NCBI RefSeq assembly: GCF_000183665.1
Contig: NC_014774.1
Span: forward strand, 744,001-808,000
DNA length: 64,000 nt
Reading direction: 5' to 3'
From: Candidatus Liberibacter solanacearum CLso-ZC1
Lineage (GTDB): Bacteria; Pseudomonadota; Alphaproteobacteria; Rhizobiales; Rhizobiaceae
Of this stretch, positions 37,298 to 46,569 are shown piece after piece. A model generated the notes under the pieces. It did no database searches and was not told the DNA's origin. It worked only from the letters and a program-made list of their open reading frames with translations. Within the stretch, counting starts at the first letter, position 1. Every line of letters starts with the position of its first letter. The position numbers and the translations under genes are program-made.

Positions 37298-37769
37298 ATG
37301 GCTAAGAAATTTGAATTAACCGATGAAACTCAAGAACATAACGGCGTAACGCTTCACCGTATTAAAGCGTTAAGAGACATCAATAATGTAGGATTTAATG
37401 TCAAAAAAGGCGACCTTGGTGGATGGGTGAGGAGTGAATTTAACCTAAGCCACGATGGGGATTGTTGGATTGGAGAAAATGCCACACAGTCAGCGAATCT
37501 GCTGTAGTACTCGACAATGCCATAGTAGACGGATGTACCCATAGTAGACGACTGTGCCATGGTGAAAGAATAAGAATGTGCTACAGTAAGCGGATGCGTC
37601 GCAGTAAGCGGATATTCCGAAGTATACGGCAATGCTATAGTATGCGAATCCGCCCAAATAAGCGGATGTGCTAAAGTATACGGCGATGCTGTAATAGGCG
37701 GATGTGCCACAGTAAACGGAAATGCCAGAGCAAGCGGGAATGCTCGCATAGGCAATAACTCCGATTGTT
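37298..37769 (+). pseudogene. Left-handed beta-helix hexapeptide-repeat phage protein, frameshifted
   Basis: The N-terminal 65 codons (KFELTDETQEHNGVTLHRIKA, KKGDLGGWVRSEFNLSHDGDCWIGENA) match a common prophage family whose body is hexapeptide repeats. After a two-base shift the repeats continue: VSESAV, VLDNAI, VDGC, then about ten more 18-base units at 37580-37760 (VSGC, VYGNAI, VYGDAV, VNGNAR types). At least two shifts and a TAA interrupt it. Function in phages is unknown. Confidence 0.7.
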
Positions 37770-37889
37770 GATAATCGGCATTATTTAAGGTGTTTTGTCT
37801 AGTGGCTTTTCTGCATAGAAAGCGAAGAAGCTAGATTATATGAAGAGTATAAAACCATGGCTATACGTAAAATAGTCGAAAACAAATAT

Positions 37890-38366
37890 TTAATGGCTAG
37901 ATAGCTTTAACAGTATTCCTATTGTAGATCCAAACACCGATAATATAATGGTTATTATTATTCCCATAAACCATTTGGTTTGAGTATTTATTGCGTCTTT
38001 AACATCAGCAATATCTTCTTTAAGCTCTGTTCTAACCTTAGATATATCTTCTTTAAGCTCTGTTCTAACCTTAGATATATCTTCTTTAAGTTCCGTTCTA
38101 ACGTTAGATATATCTTCTTTAAGTTCCGTTCTAACGTTAGATATATCTTCTTTAAGTTCCGTTCTAACGTTAGATATATCTTCTTTAAGTTCCGTTCTAA
38201 CGTTAGATATATCCGCCCTAACATTAACTATATCTTCTTTAAGATCGGTTTTAACATCAGCTAAATCTGCTTTAGTCGCAAGAAATGGTAGTGTTGTCTC
38301 CACCTTTGCGAAACGGACATCAACACTATCTTTATGTGGCTTTTGTTTTACCGCTGTATTAGTCAT
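37890..38366 (-). CDS. Hendecad-repeat coiled-coil membrane protein
   Basis: A 158-residue protein. The N-terminal 60 residues are charged. Then come six near-identical 11-residue repeats (VRTELKEDISN/K) that would form a long coiled coil, and a C-terminal membrane helix (WFMGIIITIILSVFGSTIGILL). It resembles DUF1640-type coiled-coil membrane proteins, common beside phage genes. The frame is intact. The repeat DNA is described separately. Confidence 0.7.
   Translation of the reverse strand: MTNTAVKQKPHKDSVDVRFAKVETTLPFLATKADLADVKTDLKEDIVNVRADISNVRTELKEDISNVRTELKEDISNVRTELKEDISNVRTELKEDISKVRTELKEDISKVRTELKEDIADVKDAINTQTKWFMGIIITIILSVFGSTIGILLKLSSH
38017..38220. repeat. 33-base tandem repeat, about six copies
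   Basis: Six head-to-tail units of 33 bases in frame with the gene at 37890-38366. Two units share one sequence version (AGCTCTGTTCTAACCTTAG) and four share another (AGTTCCGTTCTAACGTTAG), which suggests recent homogenisation or slippage. Copy number is likely to vary between strains. Confidence 0.85.
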
Positions 38367-38461
38367 TTCGTTATTATACCTATTTTAGGTTAAAAGAGTC
38401 AATTACTATTACCTTTTAAAATCTATAACATTAGATTCATTTTCCACAGCTTCAAAAGCGG

Positions 38462-39115
38462 GCTTAAGTTTTAAGCCTCTTATAATGCGGGAGATATTTT
38501 CTTCTATCTGAATTTGATTTCTCCCATTCTCGACCTCCTATAAACCCTTTTTGCTTGAGATTAAGTGTAACGGTTCTTGTTGATATGCGTTTTCTATCGT
38601 AATTTAGCTCTTGTTCTCGGTACTCACTGTAGCTTTTTGCTAAAATACTACTCTCTTCTAAAAATCCCTCACCAACCCTCGCAACAGTCATCAATCCATG
38701 CTTGATAGGTATCTGTTCCCCGTCTTTCTTCCTCTTTAGCGTTTATGCATACTTCAGGTACATCAATATCAAGGTTACGACCGTTGCGGATATACGCTTT
38801 AATCCCCTCTAAAAACCACTTCTTCGCTTCTAAGGCATATTCAGTTTCTAGTTTTTGGGCGAATGTTGCGTCTCTATTAGCTATCGGTTTGTCAAAAGGA
38901 ATGACAATATAGCGTCTCCACCATGCATCATCTAGATTTCTGACAAACAAATGTTTATTGGATACGATAAAAGGAGTAAAACTAGCCCGTGCTTCGCTGT
39001 ATGTATTGCCGTAATTAAAGCGGGCTGTCATACAGTCGCCTCCTGTCATTTGTTTTATTTTTGCTGCATTTAATGGGTGTGAAGCGTTTAGCCCCCCGAA
39101 AAAGTGATTTAGGGG
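38462..39115 (-). pseudogene. P4-family phage/plasmid primase C-terminal part, broken
   Basis: SF3 helicase/primase of phages. The first piece (39100-38669) has MTGGDCMTARFN, FTPFIVSNKHLFV and the arginine-finger region WWRRYIVIPFDKPI, then KWFLEGIKAYI and YQAWIDDCC. After a one-base shift, the second piece (38690-38464) continues EGFLEESSILAKSYSEY. Walker A and the primase domain are absent upstream. It is a truncated, frameshifted relic. Confidence 0.75.
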
Positions 39116-39415
39116 GGACTACCCTCCAAAGCCTAGACACTTGTAAAGCCTAAATATTCCTATATTTTGATAGTTCAACAGCTATATTTTATATAGGAAA
39201 ATGCTATAATTGGTATAGCTTAAGGTATATATTTTTAATAGCGGGTAAAAGTATATATTTACAAGCTAATGGATGTCCAAGCTTCAGAGATATATTATCT
39301 TTGATAGATACAGTAAATCGACAGAGAGGCATGTATATTTTTCTTATCTTTCATGACTAATGTATAATTGTCCCGTCATCGGAGTACGAAGACCCCTGAC
39401 GAGAACGGTAGGAAT

Positions 39416-39951
39416 GCGTACATGGACAATTGAACAAGTAGAAATTTATCGTAAGCATCATCCTAATGGCAAGATTAGCTTTAGAGCTAATATTATTTCT
39501 AGGACTGCGACGATCCCGATGCAATAAGAATCGGTAAACAACATGTCAAAGACAGTGTCTTATCAATCCGTACACAAAAAACAGGCAAACAAGTTCATGT
39601 TCCGATTTTTGAAGATTTGCAGACATGCTTGGATGCAGTAGGAGCAAATGGAGATACTTTTTTGATCACTGCTCACGGCAAAACTTTTTCTTCTTCTGGA
39701 TCTTTTGGCAACTGGTTTAGAGATAGGTGCAAAGAAGCAGAATTGCCCGATGAATGCAGAGAGCTCACGGACTAAGAAAAGCAGGAGCAACAATAGCAGC
39801 AAATGCAGGTGCTAGTCCTCATGAACTGATGGCTAGTACGGTTGGTCAAAAACAGATATGGCTGATCTCTACACAAGAGAAGTTAACGCAAAGAAACTTG
39901 CTTATAAAGCAGCTAAAATGATAGCAGATTGTATGTAAAAAGGTAGGACTA
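39416..39951 (+). pseudogene. Tyrosine recombinase (phage integrase), decayed
   Basis: Pieces of an integrase catalytic domain. RTWTIEQVEIYRKHH and KISFRANII come first. Then, after a shift, DAIRIGKQHVKDSVLSIRTQKTGKQVHVPIFEDL, a stretch to FGNWFRDRCKEAELP, and after another shift HGLRKAGATIAANAGASPHELMAS. It is paralogous to 14802-15289 but keeps more sequence. It lies about 80 bases from the 3' end of tRNA-Ser, the expected place for an integrase of an element inserted in that tRNA gene. Confidence 0.75.
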
Positions 39952-40029
39952 TTCGGTTTATAAGTCATTGATTATTCATGAGTCCGATCTGGTCTTACTT
40001 TGATGCAAGTCATTGATTTTACTTTTCTC

Positions 40030-40117
40030 TGGCGGAAGGAGAGGGATTCGAACCCACGGATAGTTGCCCATCTCTGGTTTTCAAGACCAGTGCCTTAAAC
40101 CGCTCGGCCATCCTTCC
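40030..40117 (-). tRNA. tRNA-Ser (anticodon UGA)
   Basis: An 88-base class II tRNA read on the - strand. The acceptor stem is GGAAGGA paired with TCCTTCC. The anticodon stem is CTGGT/ACCAG with TGA in the loop, followed by a long variable arm and a T arm with GGTTCGAATCC. The CCA end is encoded (40030-40032). Confidence 0.95.
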
Positions 40118-40399
40118 TTTATAATACTTTGTATACAACTAAAGGATAATACCTCCATTATAACATTTTACAAGCCTCACATACAAGAGTTATATGTAAA
40201 TTATATAACTTATTTGCCAGGATAGTGTCTTATTTTATAAAAAATATTTTAAATAAATGAGAGAAAATTCTTTGATTATAGGGCAACGGAAGTTTTGAAC
40301 TATGATCATCGTTATCTATTCATAATATGATTATTTTAAATTTTTTCTCCCAAATCTATACTTCCGTTTCCTATCGTTTTAAATACCCTTCTTCATATT

Positions 40400-41305
40400 T
40401 TACAGCAGATCATCTGCAGATGTTATTTTTTTCCAATCTTCATTCAATTGATGACAAAACCACGTTATTTGTTTTTTAGCATATTGATTAGTTGCTATAA
40501 TGCCCCTTAGTAATGTTTCCTCATAATTTATTTCACCTTTTAAGAGCGCCATAATATCCCAAACTCCTATTGCTTTCATTATTGGGAGATCTAATGATAA
40601 ATTCATTTTCATCAAACTGCGTATTTCATCTATTGCCCCTGAATCCAACATTCGTTTAAAACGTTGACTAATTTTATCCTTTAAATAACTCCTCTCAGGA
40701 AGAATGACAATCTTATATGCTGATTCAATAGGGATAATAGGATTTGATGATTGTTTCCAAAATTCTGTAATAGATTGACCGGAAACCATTTTTATTTCAA
40801 GAGCACGTGCAATTCTTTGTCCATCAGAAAGATGGATTTTTTGAGCGGCACAAGAATCAATCTGGGACAATTCATCATGGAGAACATGCGGTCCATATTT
40901 TTCCAATTTTTCACGCACATTTTTCCTTATGGACATCGGTATTTCTGGCATAACAGAAAATTGACCTGTTAATGCACGGAAATAAAGTCCTGTTCCTCCT
41001 ACTATTATAGGCAAATGACCATTTTTCTGTACTTCTGTAATTTTTTTAATGGCACAACGTAACCATTTTCCAGTAGAATAGGCTTGTTGAGCAGGTACAT
41101 GACCATAAAGATAGTGAGGAATAGATTGCATATCTTGATCAGACGGTCGGGAAGTGAGAATTTTAAGAGTATCATATACTTGCATACTATCAGCATTAAT
41201 AATCGCACCATTCAATTTTTGTGCTAATTTCAAAGCACACATTGATTTACCACTAGCTGTCGGACCAGCTATTAAAATAGCTTTAGTATCTGTTGAAAGG
41301 AACAT
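40400..41305 (-). CDS. miaA: tRNA dimethylallyltransferase
   Basis: Transfers a dimethylallyl group to A37 of tRNAs reading UNN codons; its substrate comes from the isoprenoid pathway. About 301 residues with Walker A GPTASGKS, the DSMQVYDTLKILTSRPS motif, VGGTGLYFRALT and, at the end, ATNQYAKKQITWF. Three consecutive ATGs (41311, 41308, 41305) could start it; the last has the best spacing from AAGAG. Its 5' end overlaps or abuts the start of serB on the other strand. Confidence 0.95.
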   Translation of the reverse strand: MFLSTDTKAILIAGPTASGKSMCALKLAQKLNGAIINADSMQVYDTLKILTSRPSDQDMQSIPHYLYGHVPAQQAYSTGKWLRCAIKKITEVQKNGHLPIIVGGTGLYFRALTGQFSVMPEIPMSIRKNVREKLEKYGPHVLHDELSQIDSCAAQKIHLSDGQRIARALEIKMVSGQSITEFWKQSSNPIIPIESAYKIVILPERSYLKDKISQRFKRMLDSGAIDEIRSLMKMNLSLDLPIMKAIGVWDIMALLKGEINYEETLLRGIIATNQYAKKQITWFCHQLNEDWKKITSADDLL

Positions 41306-41309
41306 CATC

Positions 41310-42203
41310 ATGGCTCTTATTGCTACACTTATTACTCATCGCTCTAATTCTATACTGAATAATTCTCTTGTAAAACAAATAATGCAAACAGTTAATTCTT
41401 CTATGTTTTACTGGCTTGCTGATTCTATCTCCTGCGAGATCATCCTCCCTCCTCACGGAACGATAGATCATTATAAACAAAAAATACTTTCCATTATAGC
41501 AGATAAACCGATTGATCTCGTTATACATCGACATGAAAATAGACGTAAAATTCTTCTCATTGCCGATATGGATTCTACTATGATAGAACAAGAATGCATT
41601 GACGAGCTTGCAGATACAATAGGAATAAAAGAACAAGTATCTCGTCTTACTTCTCGTGCAATGAATGGAGAAATGTCTTTTCAAGATTCACTTCGTGAAA
41701 GAGTGTCTCTCTTAAAAGGAATTTCTACAAAAATCATTTATTCTCTCATTGAAAAGCGAATTACATACACTCCCGGAGGATATGAACTGGTCAATACTAT
41801 GAAAAAAAACGGCGCTTTTACCCTGCTTGTTTCGGGTGGATTCACAATTTTCGCTCATGTTATTGCTCAACATCTAGGATTTAATCACTATCATGCTAAT
41901 AATTTAATAGAGAAAAATGAAATATTGACAGGAGAAGTTTTGGAACCAATCCTTGATAGAGAATCAAAATCAAAAATCCTATTAGAAACAACAAAGAATC
42001 TTCAAATTAACCCCGAAGATGCCATTGCTGTCGGCGACGGGATAAATGATCTGGATATGATTAAGCTGGCAGGATATGGAGTTGCTTTCCATGCTAAACC
42101 AGCTCTTGCAGAACAAGCAAAAATACGTATTGATCACAGCGATCTCGAATCTTTATTATATATTCAAGGATATAAACAACATGAAATTGTAAAATATACC
42201 TAA
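41310..42203 (+). CDS. serB: Phosphoserine phosphatase
   Basis: Last step of serine synthesis. A 297-residue protein with an N-terminal regulatory region, then a HAD domain: nucleophile motif IADMDSTMIEQECIDELAD (DxD), VSGGFTIFAHVIA (motif II), and AVGDGINDLDMIKLAGYGVAFHAKPAL (motifs III/IV). The ATG at 41310 is chosen because GAAAGGA lies 8 bases upstream; a longer upstream frame overlaps miaA and is not credible. Confidence 0.95.
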   Translation: MALIATLITHRSNSILNNSLVKQIMQTVNSSMFYWLADSISCEIILPPHGTIDHYKQKILSIIADKPIDLVIHRHENRRKILLIADMDSTMIEQECIDELADTIGIKEQVSRLTSRAMNGEMSFQDSLRERVSLLKGISTKIIYSLIEKRITYTPGGYELVNTMKKNGAFTLLVSGGFTIFAHVIAQHLGFNHYHANNLIEKNEILTGEVLEPILDRESKSKILLETTKNLQINPEDAIAVGDGINDLDMIKLAGYGVAFHAKPALAEQAKIRIDHSDLESLLYIQGYKQHEIVKYT

Positions 42204-42392
42204 AAAATTGATTATGCCAATAAACTACAATTAATTTTAGATTTTTATCAAAAATCAATTGATTAATTAAAATATTTTTTTGTTTATATTGTATTGTATG
42301 TACATCATCACCGTACTATTTGAGATATCGGTAAGTAAACTTCTAGAAGTATTTTGCTATGATCTATCCTATTTTATCATCAAAAAAAATCT

Positions 42393-42833
42393 CTAACCTT
42401 TCAACAACAAATCTGCCTCAACCTTTCGTCTAAGTACAAGACCCCTCAACTTCTTTTGACCAGCAAAACACCATTTTTTGCATTCATCAGAAGCACTCTT
42501 CCAATCACCTACATCAACACGTTTTCGAAGCGTACTCTTACGGTATCTAGCAATACCAAGATTAAAAACAAAATCTCCAATTGCTGATATGCGGTTTTCA
42601 CCAGCATCAATAAGAGAGGGAGAAATCTTAAATACTTGAGTTAAAAACTTCAAAACATCTTGCTTAAGAAGAGATTCTGCTTTTTGCTCAGTGATAACCA
42701 AATCTTTAAAAACATCATTTCCAGTATGTCCATAACCAATAGTCCATACTCCTGCAGGACATTGATACGCTTTTAAACGTTGACCTTCAAACCTTTTAAT
42801 TAAATTAAGTAAGAGCGGTGGAATTATAATCAT
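42393..42833 (-). CDS. Phage-type lysozyme (glycoside hydrolase 24)
   Basis: Cleaves peptidoglycan. A 146-residue endolysin with the catalytic Glu in IKRFEGQRLKAY, followed by GVWTIGYGHTG, then FVFNLGIARYRKSTL and the Trp/Cys region WKSASDECKKWCFAGQKKLRGLVLRR. No signal peptide, so holin-dependent release would be expected. A strong ribosome site (GGAGGG) lies just before the ATG. It is an isolated phage-derived gene between serB and hflC and may serve a remaining prophage or a cell-wall role. Confidence 0.85.
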   Translation of the reverse strand: MIIIPPLLLNLIKRFEGQRLKAYQCPAGVWTIGYGHTGNDVFKDLVITEQKAESLLKQDVLKFLTQVFKISPSLIDAGENRISAIGDFVFNLGIARYRKSTLRKRVDVGDWKSASDECKKWCFAGQKKLRGLVLRRKVEADLLLKG

Positions 42834-43307
42834 AAAACCCTCCTTTAAAAAAAACAGAGTTTAAGCCCATCCGTTGCTTGATAAGAAAACTTCCTTTAAC
42901 ACAATCACGCAAGTGATTAGAAAGATAGTAATGTGCATTAATTAGTATCAGGATTATGTGTTTTTCAGGATATACTGTGAATTCCAACAATGAGTTTGCA
43001 TATCCAAAACCATCGTTACCTCCTAAACCAATAGATCATATTTTTTTATTTTATATCTACGTCAACAAATGGAGGAACTAATAATACTTTCGCACAATAA
43101 ATTATCTTATTTTCTCTTAAAAAACAACTTATAATTGTAGAAAGTAGCTACTATTGATTAATCTGAAATCGTGATCAGATAGATTATTATACATAAGAAA
43201 TGATATAAAATATACCCGCAACTTCATTTTAGTATGAAATACTCTTAAAAATATTTCATAACACGGCTCTAGAAACCTTTTTCTCTTAAATTTAGAAGGT
43301 TTTTATT
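42834..43307. other. Intergenic region with a degraded coding stretch
   Basis: On the - strand, about 43050-42840 reads GLGGNDGFGYANSLLEFTVY and onward without a start codon. A strong AGGAGGT site at about 43018 precedes an ATG in another frame that ends after 19 codons. This looks like the end of a decayed gene of unknown family. Otherwise nothing is seen. Confidence 0.3.
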
Positions 43308-44213
43308 CTATTTTTTAGAATTGGTCTCTTTCTCTTGAGAACGATCAAAATACTTAAAAAAGTCCGAATCTGGAGAAAGAACAAAAAATGTATCTGAAGA
43401 ATTAAGTGAATTAGCATACGCTTTCATAGAACGATAAAATTCAAAAAATTCTGGATCTTTTTTAAATACAGCAGAAAGAATACGCTCTCTTTCTGCCTCA
43501 CCCTGACCATAATTAACTTCAGAATAACGTCTTGCTTCAGCTAAAATCTGAGTTGCCTTACGATCAGCGATAGACATACGTCTTTGCCCCTCTTCTCTTC
43601 CTCGAGCTCGGATAAGCTCAGATTCCGCCAAGCGCTCTGCCTTCATACGATCATATGTTTGTTTAGAAACCTCTTGCGTTAAATCAGTACGTCGTACGCG
43701 TACATCTTCTATACTAATTCCTAATTTTTCAGCATCAAGACGCAAATCATCACGCACTTCCCTCATCATTACTTCACGCTGTTTGGATAGAGCATCATTA
43801 AAACGACGCAATCCATAAACACGCCGAAGGGCAGCATCAAGACGCGTACGCAAACGAGCTTCGGCAATAATACGATCACATGATACAGATTGACAAAATA
43901 ACACTGGATCAACAATTCGATGAGCCATCATAGCATCAATTTGATAGAATTTTCCATCAGCAACTTGGACGCGAATACTATCAAGATTCAAAGACAAAAT
44001 TTGTTTTTGAAGATATTGTACTCTATCAAAATTCAAAAAAGAAAACGGCATTTTAAAATAAATACCCGGTTCATTATAAACAGAACTAATCTTTCCGAAT
44101 CGTATAACAACTGCCTGTTCACGCACATTAACAACAAAAAATGAAGTTAACGACAATCCTACAAGGAGGGAAAAAATCAGCAAAAAAACAATATAAGATC
44201 TCTTTTCTATCAT
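43308..44213 (-). CDS. hflC: FtsH regulator HflC (SPFH/band 7 membrane protein)
   Basis: With HflK forms a membrane complex that encloses and regulates the FtsH protease. A 301-residue protein with an N-terminal membrane helix (residues about 8-28), then the SPFH domain (VREQAVVIRFGKISSVYNEPG, ISIEDVRVRRTDL) and an Ala/Glu/Arg-rich coiled coil (AESELIRARGREEGQRRMSI). Its ATG overlaps the hflK stop (ATGA), so the two are translationally coupled. The degP-like gene that often follows in rhizobia is not here. Confidence 0.95.
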   Translation of the reverse strand: MIEKRSYIVFLLIFSLLVGLSLTSFFVVNVREQAVVIRFGKISSVYNEPGIYFKMPFSFLNFDRVQYLQKQILSLNLDSIRVQVADGKFYQIDAMMAHRIVDPVLFCQSVSCDRIIAEARLRTRLDAALRRVYGLRRFNDALSKQREVMMREVRDDLRLDAEKLGISIEDVRVRRTDLTQEVSKQTYDRMKAERLAESELIRARGREEGQRRMSIADRKATQILAEARRYSEVNYGQGEAERERILSAVFKKDPEFFEFYRSMKAYANSLNSSDTFFVLSPDSDFFKYFDRSQEKETNSKK

Positions 44214-45280
44214 TTTACACCATCCGAATTCTGTTGTTTTTGAACAGGAGAAAACATTTCGTTAAGAGGCAAATAAGGTATAACAGTTTGTTTTTGATCA
44301 ATAACAACCTTTTTCGATCCCTTTAAAATACCTTCCATGGTCTCTAAATATATTCTACTACGGAGCAATGCAGGTGCATTAACATATTGCCCATAAACAG
44401 ATAAGAAACGGTCTGCTTCTCCCTTAGCCTCTTGAATAATACGATCCTTATAAGCAATAGAAGATTCACGAATACGAGAAGCTTCGCCTCGTGCTGAACC
44501 TAAAATTTGATTAGTATACTTATTAGATTCTTCAATAAAACGCTCTTCATCTTGCTCTGCACGTTGTACTTCATCAAAAGCACTGGCTACTTCACGTGGA
44601 GGAGAAACATCTTCGATAGAAATTGTATTAATCAATATCCCAGATTTATAAGAATCCATCGTCTTTTGAATTAATTCTCTGACTTCTAACGCTATTTGTT
44701 GACGTTTAGAACGAAATATGTCGACCGCTATTCTCCCTCCGACTACTTCACGCATAGCACTTTCAGCGACTTGCCTTAAAATATCTCTGGGATTTTCCAA
44801 ATTGAATAAATATGATCGAGGATCACTCACGACATACAGAATAGAAAACTGTAAACTGACAATATTTTGATCTCCCGTAAGGATTAGACCATTATTAGAA
44901 GAAGAACTCACAGGTCTTCCTATATTTTCTTGTCGCTCTATAACTTTAACAATTTCGACTTGATCAATAGGCCAAAACATCACATGCAAACCAGGCAATG
45001 AAATTTCATTTTTTATCTTACCAAAGCGCAATTCAACGCCTCTTTCATCTGGATGAACGATGTATATTGATTGGAATAGACAGAAAGAAAAGGCTACTAA
45101 AGCGGAAATATAAAGAGAACTATACGTATAAAAAGAAGGGATAAAACCTAATATTTTTCTAATCAAACGCGCTATAAAATTATCAAAATCAAAAGGAGGA
45201 GAACCGTTATTATTCGAATGGTTGAACTCAGTGGAACGAGGACCCCACGGCCCTCTACCATTGTTATTATTATTAGGCAT
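44210..45280 (-). CDS. hflK: FtsH regulator HflK (SPFH/band 7 membrane protein)
   Basis: Partner of HflC. A 356-residue protein. The Asn/Gly/Pro-rich cytoplasmic start (PNNNNNGRGPWGPRS) is typical of HflK, followed by one membrane helix at about 58-77, the SPFH domain (HPDERGVELRFGKIK, VERQENIGRP) and a coiled-coil tail (ESNKYTNQILGSARGEASRI). The ATG at 45280 with AGAGG upstream is chosen over a TTG one codon earlier. Confidence 0.95.
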   Translation of the reverse strand: MPNNNNNGRGPWGPRSTEFNHSNNNGSPPFDFDNFIARLIRKILGFIPSFYTYSSLYISALVAFSFCLFQSIYIVHPDERGVELRFGKIKNEISLPGLHVMFWPIDQVEIVKVIERQENIGRPVSSSSNNGLILTGDQNIVSLQFSILYVVSDPRSYLFNLENPRDILRQVAESAMREVVGGRIAVDIFRSKRQQIALEVRELIQKTMDSYKSGILINTISIEDVSPPREVASAFDEVQRAEQDEERFIEESNKYTNQILGSARGEASRIRESSIAYKDRIIQEAKGEADRFLSVYGQYVNAPALLRSRIYLETMEGILKGSKKVVIDQKQTVIPYLPLNEMFSPVQKQQNSDGVK

Positions 45281-45383
45281 CAAAACCTCTTAAATTTGAA
45301 TAAAAAAAATCATAATATCATTTTACAATACGTCCTCACGTATAAACGATAATTGCATAATTTCAACTAAAATAATTTTCATA

Positions 45384-45908
45384 CTATAAAATTTTTCCTG
45401 GAAAACGACGATGATATATCACAAATCGCGTTGGATATTCATCTTTTTCACTTGCGGGAATGAAGATTGGTTTTCCTTTTTCTTGCCAACAAGAAGGATC
45501 AATAGGAGGGAAAAAAGCATCTCCTTTAATCGCTGCTTCGATATGGGTAACATATAAATTATCCGCACGATTAATCGTCTGAGTATATATTTCCTGCCCA
45601 CCTATGAAGAATACTTTTTTGCTTTCTGTTTTATAAGCAATTTCTAGGGAACGATCTATAGAATCTGCAAATTTTATCTCTGAACCTGAAACATCATCAC
45701 GATGATTGCGTGTCAATACAATATTTAATCTTCCTGGTAAAGGATTTTTTTTAATTGATAGAAAGGTACGATAACCCATGATAATTGGATTACCTAAAGT
45801 CAATTCTTTAAATCGTTTGAGATCGGAAGAAAGTTTCCAAGGCATATGGCCATAATCTCCAATAACATTATTACTTGCTATCGCAACAATTAAAATGATT
45901 TTGGGCAT
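45384..45908 (-). CDS. folA: Dihydrofolate reductase
   Basis: Reduces dihydrofolate to tetrahydrofolate, recycling the folate oxidised by ThyA just upstream. The 174 residues show VAIASNNVIGDYGHMPWKLSSDLKRFK (substrate and cofactor site), IIMGYRTFLSI, PLPGRLNIVLTRN, FFIGGQEIYTQ and a C-terminal beta hairpin. The gene order thyA-folA-hflK-hflC is rhizobial, but here 660 bases separate folA from thyA. Confidence 0.95.
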   Translation of the reverse strand: MPKIILIVAIASNNVIGDYGHMPWKLSSDLKRFKELTLGNPIIMGYRTFLSIKKNPLPGRLNIVLTRNHRDDVSGSEIKFADSIDRSLEIAYKTESKKVFFIGGQEIYTQTINRADNLYVTHIEAAIKGDAFFPPIDPSCWQEKGKPIFIPASEKDEYPTRFVIYHRRFPGKIL

Positions 45909-46569
45909 TTAATCCACACTGCTAGCTTATTGGAAAGAAAATAAACCTATGACATCGGATTAATCATCATTATACAACGATTTTTTTTTCCGTAGGAAGA
46001 CGAATACGAGGCAATATTAAAAGATACTCGAATCTTGCAAAACATACTAACTGCAAGTTATTAGAAAAATTTTATTGTAAAAAAAACATTAATAGGAGTT
46101 TTCCACCTTTTTCTACACTAACAGAATGCAAAAAATTTAAAACCCCTAAAATCGAATGATAATTATAGTAGAGGGTTAAAATGTCCTGCAGGAAAGTGCG
46201 ATGCTCAATCAGTACCTGTCAAGCACGATGGTAAAGTTAAGATTAATGCCTGTAGAAGAAGCGATGGTAAAGTTACGATCAGTAAGATTAAGAAGCCTTG
46301 GTTAAGCCCTCCTCTGCTGACAGAACCTCAATCCACCTCATAACCACTCGAAAATATCCGAAGAAAGAGGTCAAAAACACGGCAATAGAGTATTCATGCC
46401 ACTTTCAAAGTACTAATTGATCAAAAAAACTTATTTTTTCGATATCTTACTAATAAAAAAACTCATTACACTCATCAAGAGTATAGCTCAGGTGTATGTG
46501 CGGATACTATGAAAATAAGATAGTTCAATATTCAATATCCTAGGATTTATGAGTATTTTTAAAGGGCAA
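45909..46569. other. Expanded thyA-folA intergenic region with remnants
   Basis: 46005-46035 resembles part of thyA (around 46820-46850). 46122-46343 is an open frame of about 73 codons without a start codon, Cys/Lys-rich (LKCPAGKCDAQSVPVKHDGK, SDGKVTISKIKK), with an internally repeated DGKV motif; no family is recognised. It is probably inserted and decayed DNA, since the two genes are normally adjacent. Confidence 0.35.

Larger units (their letters stand above)
34890..39960. mobile_element. Decayed prophage island next to tRNA-Ser
   Basis: Bounded by the DUF1217 gene and tRNA-Ser(UGA). It contains a phage repressor, a broken P4-type primase, repeat proteins typical of phage accessory regions, an IS200/IS605-family remnant and an integrase pseudogene lying against the 3' side of the tRNA gene, the usual integration site. 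Nearly every gene is frameshifted. No duplicated tRNA end was found at the far side, so the left boundary is approximate. Confidence 0.65.

Noticed and set aside
37980..38264. Regularly spaced repeats that could be read as a CRISPR array or as + strand coding
   Set aside because: The repeats are directly adjacent, lack spacers and are in frame with a coiled-coil gene on the - strand.
41154..41309. N-terminal extension of serB
   Set aside because: It would overlap the catalytic P-loop region of miaA and lacks a ribosome site; the ATG at 41310 has a good one.
40400..42203. miaA and serB as part of the prophage island
   Set aside because: Both are intact housekeeping genes on the far side of the tRNA; the element lies on the tRNA 3' side only.
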